This document shows, piece by piece, positions 6,096 to 8,648 of a stretch of DNA of 8,648 nt. The position numbers and the translations under genes were made by a program. Every line of letters begins with the position of its first letter. The stretch's first letter is position 1. A model generated the notes under the pieces. It did not search any database. It saw nothing but the letters and a program-made list of their open reading frames with translations, and was not told the DNA's origin. The stretch is from CAZSLI01 sp964607705 (lineage in GTDB: Bacteria > Actinomycetota > Coriobacteriia > Anaerosomatales > PHET01). The stretch is taken from contig CAZSLI010000033.1 in assembly GCA_964607705.1 (NCBI GenBank), forward strand, positions 1-8,648, written 5' to 3'.

Positions 6096-7763
6096 ATGGC
6101 GTACGCGAGCGACCGCATGAAGGAGGGGCTGGCCAAAGCCCCGCACCGCAGCCTGCTCAAGGCCGACGGGCTCACCGACGAGGAGATTGCTCGTCCACTG
6201 GTAGCCGTCGTCAATTCCGCGAACGAGATCATCCCCGGCCACCTGATGCTCGACAAGGTGGGCGAGGCGGTCAAGGCGGGCGTGCGCATGGCCGGCGGCA
6301 CGCCGCTCGAGCTGTCCACGATCGGCGTGTGTGACGGCATCGCGATGAACCATGCGGGCATGCGCTACTCGCTCGCCAGTCGCGAGGTCATCGCCGACTC
6401 CGTCGAGATCGCCGTCTCCGCCCACGCCTTCGACGCAGTGGTCATGATCCCGAACTGCGACAAGGTCATCCCCGGCATGCTCATGGCCGCAGCACGGCTC
6501 GATCTCCCCACGGTCGTGATCTCCGGAGGTCCGATGCTCGCCGGCCGAGGATCCGGTGGCGAGGGAGTCGACCTCGACACGGTCTTCACCGCCGTTGGCA
6601 AGGTCAACGCGGGCACGATGACCGAGGAGGAGCTCTGCCTTCTCGAGGAGCAGGCGTGCCCCACCTGCGGGAGCTGCGCGGGACTCTTCACGGCCAACTC
6701 GATGAACTGCCTCGTCGAAGCCATCGGCATGGGCCTCCCTGGCAACGGCACCATCCCAGCCGTCTACTCGCAGCGCATCCGCCTGGCCAAGCACGCCGGC
6801 ATGCGAGTCATGGACCTGCTGGAGCGTGGCGTCACCGCTCGCAAGATCATGAATGCCGCCTCCATCAAGAACGCGATGACGCTGGATATGGCGTTCGGCG
6901 GCTCCAGCAACACCGTTCTGCACCTCACCGCTATTGCGCACGAGGCGGACGCTCCCATCACGCTCGACGACTGGTCGGCGGTCTCCGCCAAGACGCCGAA
7001 CCTCGTCCGCATCTCGCCAGCGAGCGACCTGCACATGGAGGACCTCTACTGGGCGGGCGGTATCCCGGCCATCATGCGCGAACTCGACAGCGCGGGGCTG
7101 ATCGACCGCGACGCGCCAACCGTCGCGGGTAAGACGATGGGGGAGATCGCCGACGCCGCACCTGAGGCCGACGGGCGCGTCATCCGCCGCATCGCCGAGG
7201 CGCACTACCCCGAGGGCGGCCTCCGGGTCCTGCGCGGCAACCTCGCGCCCGACGGCGCGGTCGTGAAGCAGTCCGCCGTTCCCGCCGAGATGCGCGTTCA
7301 TACCGGTCCCGCCCGCGTCTTCGACGCCGAGGAGGCCGCCGTGGAGGCGATCCTCGGCGGCAGGATCATCGCGGGCGATGTCATCGTCATCCGCAACGAG
7401 GGTCCGAAGGGCGGGCCGGGGATGCGCGAGATGCTCACGCCGACCTCGGCGATCAGCGGCATGGGACTCTCCAGCAGCTGCGCGCTCATCACTGACGGCC
7501 GCTTTTCCGGCGCCACCAAGGGTCCGGCCGTCGGCCACGTGTCTCCCGAGGCCGCAGCCGGCGGACCCATCGGGCTCGTCGCGGAGGGCGATTCGATCAC
7601 CGTCGATATCGACGCCGGCTCGCTGACGCTCAACGTCGATGACGCGACCCTCGAGGAGCGCCGTGGGGCGTGGGTCGCTCCGGCTCCGCGCGCAGGCTCG
7701 GGGGTCCTCGCTCGCTACGCCAAGCTCGTCACATCCGCAGATAAGGGGGCGGTGCTCTCATGA
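6096..7763 (+). CDS. ilvD: Dihydroxy-acid dehydratase
   Basis: IlvD (EC 4.2.1.9) dehydrates 2,3-dihydroxy-isovalerate and 2,3-dihydroxy-3-methylvalerate to the 2-oxo acids that precede valine, leucine and isoleucine; it is cytosolic and needs an Fe-S cluster and Mg2+. The 555 residues are full length for the family. The start at 6096 gives the usual short lead before the conserved KAPHRSLLKADGL (14-26). Motifs seen are NEIIPGH (43-49), VCDGIAMNHAGMRYSL (78-93), PNCDKVIPG (119-127, Cys and metal-site Lys), ACPTCGSCAGLFTANSMN (187-204), RNEGPKGGPGMREM (433-446) and DGRFSGATKG (467-476), where Ser471 is the expected catalytic base. The N-terminal TPCN cysteine of the [2Fe-2S] class is replaced by IIPGH, as in E. 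coli and archaeal enzymes, so an oxygen-labile cluster is inferred. It is first in its operon, behind the T-box, and its stop overlaps the ilvB start. Confidence 0.97.
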   Translation: MAYASDRMKEGLAKAPHRSLLKADGLTDEEIARPLVAVVNSANEIIPGHLMLDKVGEAVKAGVRMAGGTPLELSTIGVCDGIAMNHAGMRYSLASREVIADSVEIAVSAHAFDAVVMIPNCDKVIPGMLMAAARLDLPTVVISGGPMLAGRGSGGEGVDLDTVFTAVGKVNAGTMTEEELCLLEEQACPTCGSCAGLFTANSMNCLVEAIGMGLPGNGTIPAVYSQRIRLAKHAGMRVMDLLERGVTARKIMNAASIKNAMTLDMAFGGSSNTVLHLTAIAHEADAPITLDDWSAVSAKTPNLVRISPASDLHMEDLYWAGGIPAIMRELDSAGLIDRDAPTVAGKTMGEIADAAPEADGRVIRRIAEAHYPEGGLRVLRGNLAPDGAVVKQSAVPAEMRVHTGPARVFDAEEAAVEAILGGRIIAGDVIVIRNEGPKGGPGMREMLTPTSAISGMGLSSSCALITDGRFSGATKGPAVGHVSPEAAAGGPIGLVAEGDSITVDIDAGSLTLNVDDATLEERRGAWVAPAPRAGSGVLARYAKLVTSADKGAVLS

Positions 7764-8648
7764 CCGACCGCATCACCGGCGCCGAAGCGCTCGTGCGCTG
7801 CCTGGAGGCCGAGGGCGTCGACGTCCTCTTCGGCTATCCCGGCGGCGTCGCATTGCCGATCTTCGACGCCCTCTACAGCACCGACACCATCCGCACGATC
7901 CTGCCGCGTCACGAACAGGGTGCCGTGCACATGGCGGACGGCTACGCCCGATCGACCGGACGCGTGGGCGTCGCTCTCGTGACGAGCGGTCCCGGCGCGA
8001 CCAACACGGTCACCGGCATCGCGAACGCCTGGATGGACTCGATCCCGATCGTCGTGCTCACCGCGCAGGTCTCGACTGCAGTCATCGGCACCGACGCGTT
8101 CCAGGAATCGGACATCACCGGGATCACGCTGCCGATCACCAAGCACAACTACCTCATCAAGCATGCCGAGGAACTTCCCGAGGTCCTGAAGGAGGCGTTC
8201 CACATCGCCTCCACCGGCCGGCCCGGCCCCGTGCTGGTCGACATTCCCGTCGACGTGAGCAAGGGCGAACTCGACTTCGAGTACCCCGCGAGCGTCAATC
8301 TGCCGGGCTACAAGCCCACCTACCGAGGTCACAGCAAGCAGGTGAAGCAGGCGGTCTCGCTCATCTCGCGGGCGCGCAAGCCGCTCCTGTACGTGGGTGG
8401 CGGCATCATCGCCTCCGACGCCGCCAAGGAGCTCAAGGAGCTCGCCGAGCTCATGCAGATCCCGGTCACGACCACGATGATGGGCAAAGGCGCATTCCCC
8501 GAGGACCATCACCTGTGGATCGGCATGCCGGGCATGCATGGTGCGAAGTACACCAACTTCGCGATCACGGAGACCGACCTGCTGCTCGCAGTTGGCGTGC
8601 GCTTCGACGACCGCGTGACCGGCAAGCTGTCGACGTTCGCGAGCAAGG
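7760..8648 (+). CDS. ilvB: Acetolactate synthase large (catalytic) subunit, 3' partial
   Basis: This ThDP- and FAD-dependent enzyme (EC 2.2.1.6) condenses two pyruvates, or pyruvate and 2-oxobutyrate, in the first common step of branched-chain amino acid synthesis. Visible residues 1-296 are roughly half of the usual 550-600. They show GYPGG (25-29), the catalytic Glu in HEQGAVHMADGYAR (Glu52), the TSGPGATN segment (75-82), DAFQE (112-116), the GRPGPVLVDIPVDV strand (153-166) ending the pyrimidine-binding domain, and RFDDRVTG (281-288), which separates ALS from other ThDP enzymes. The ATG at 7760 overlaps the ilvD stop as ATGA, with AGGGGG (7744-7749) as the likely ribosome-binding site, so translational coupling is probable. 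A regulatory subunit gene (ilvN/ilvH) would be expected downstream but is off-window. The frame is intact up to the edge. Confidence 0.96.
   Translation, partial: MTDRITGAEALVRCLEAEGVDVLFGYPGGVALPIFDALYSTDTIRTILPRHEQGAVHMADGYARSTGRVGVALVTSGPGATNTVTGIANAWMDSIPIVVLTAQVSTAVIGTDAFQESDITGITLPITKHNYLIKHAEELPEVLKEAFHIASTGRPGPVLVDIPVDVSKGELDFEYPASVNLPGYKPTYRGHSKQVKQAVSLISRARKPLLYVGGGIIASDAAKELKELAELMQIPVTTTMMGKGAFPEDHHLWIGMPGMHGAKYTNFAITETDLLLAVGVRFDDRVTGKLSTFASK

Noticed and set aside
5658..6334. Short + strand open frames across the leader and early ilvD
   Set aside because: They overlap the T-box structure or ilvD in another frame, have no good ribosome-binding site, and show no conserved domain.
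5997..7538. 513-residue minus-strand open frame opposite ilvD
   Set aside because: It is a GC-driven shadow. The + strand frame is a clear full-length IlvD, and the minus-strand product is Arg/Asp/Gly-rich with no known motif.
7715..8539. 274-residue minus-strand open frame opposite ilvB
   Set aside because: It is a shadow of the ilvB frame, which has catalytic Glu52 and the RFDDRVTG signature.

Overview
The window is a high-GC chromosomal segment read entirely from the + strand. It holds three protein genes: one giant gene cut by the left edge, one complete gene, and one cut by the right edge. A structured 5' leader sits between the first and second. The combination of a huge exported multihaem cytochrome, a T-box leader in front of branched-chain amino acid genes, and high GC suggests an anaerobic, metal- or electrode-respiring bacterium. 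A deep-branching anaerobic Actinomycetota (Coriobacteriia-like) lineage is my best guess, but no rRNA or other marker is present, so this is low-confidence inference.

Region 1 (1-5501) is the 3' part of a gene for a giant c-type cytochrome; 1832 residues are visible. By hand count it carries 58 Cys-paired haem-binding sites in about 1300 residues: 46 CX2CH, 6 CX4CH, 2 CX5CH, 2 CX6CH, 1 CX8CH and 1 CXCH. The last ~510 residues contain no haem motif. They form an alternating chain of carboxypeptidase-regulatory-like beta-sandwich domains and F5/8 type C (discoidin-like) domains, ending at the natural stop codon. The haem part is built from repeated submodules. A strong rho-independent terminator follows (5526-5556).

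Region 2 (about 5560-6095) has no gene but is dense with regulatory sequence. It contains a near-consensus sigma-70-type promoter (5599-5627, 17-nt spacer), a complete T-box riboswitch with Stem I, Stem II, the antiterminator bulge TGGTACC and a terminator hairpin (5658-5980), and a trailing leader with two more hairpins, the last overlapping the ribosome-binding region. The specifier is best read as CUG (leucine), and the T-box base facing the discriminator fits an A73 tRNA such as tRNA-Leu.

Region 3 (6096-8648) is the start of a branched-chain amino acid operon. ilvD (dihydroxy-acid dehydratase) is complete and overlaps the start of ilvB (acetolactate synthase large subunit) by four bases (ATGA), so the two are probably translationally coupled. 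ilvB is truncated by the window edge at residue 296. Uncharged tRNA-Leu would be expected to allow read-through into these genes. The cytochrome and the ilv operon are functionally unrelated neighbours separated by a terminator and a fresh promoter.
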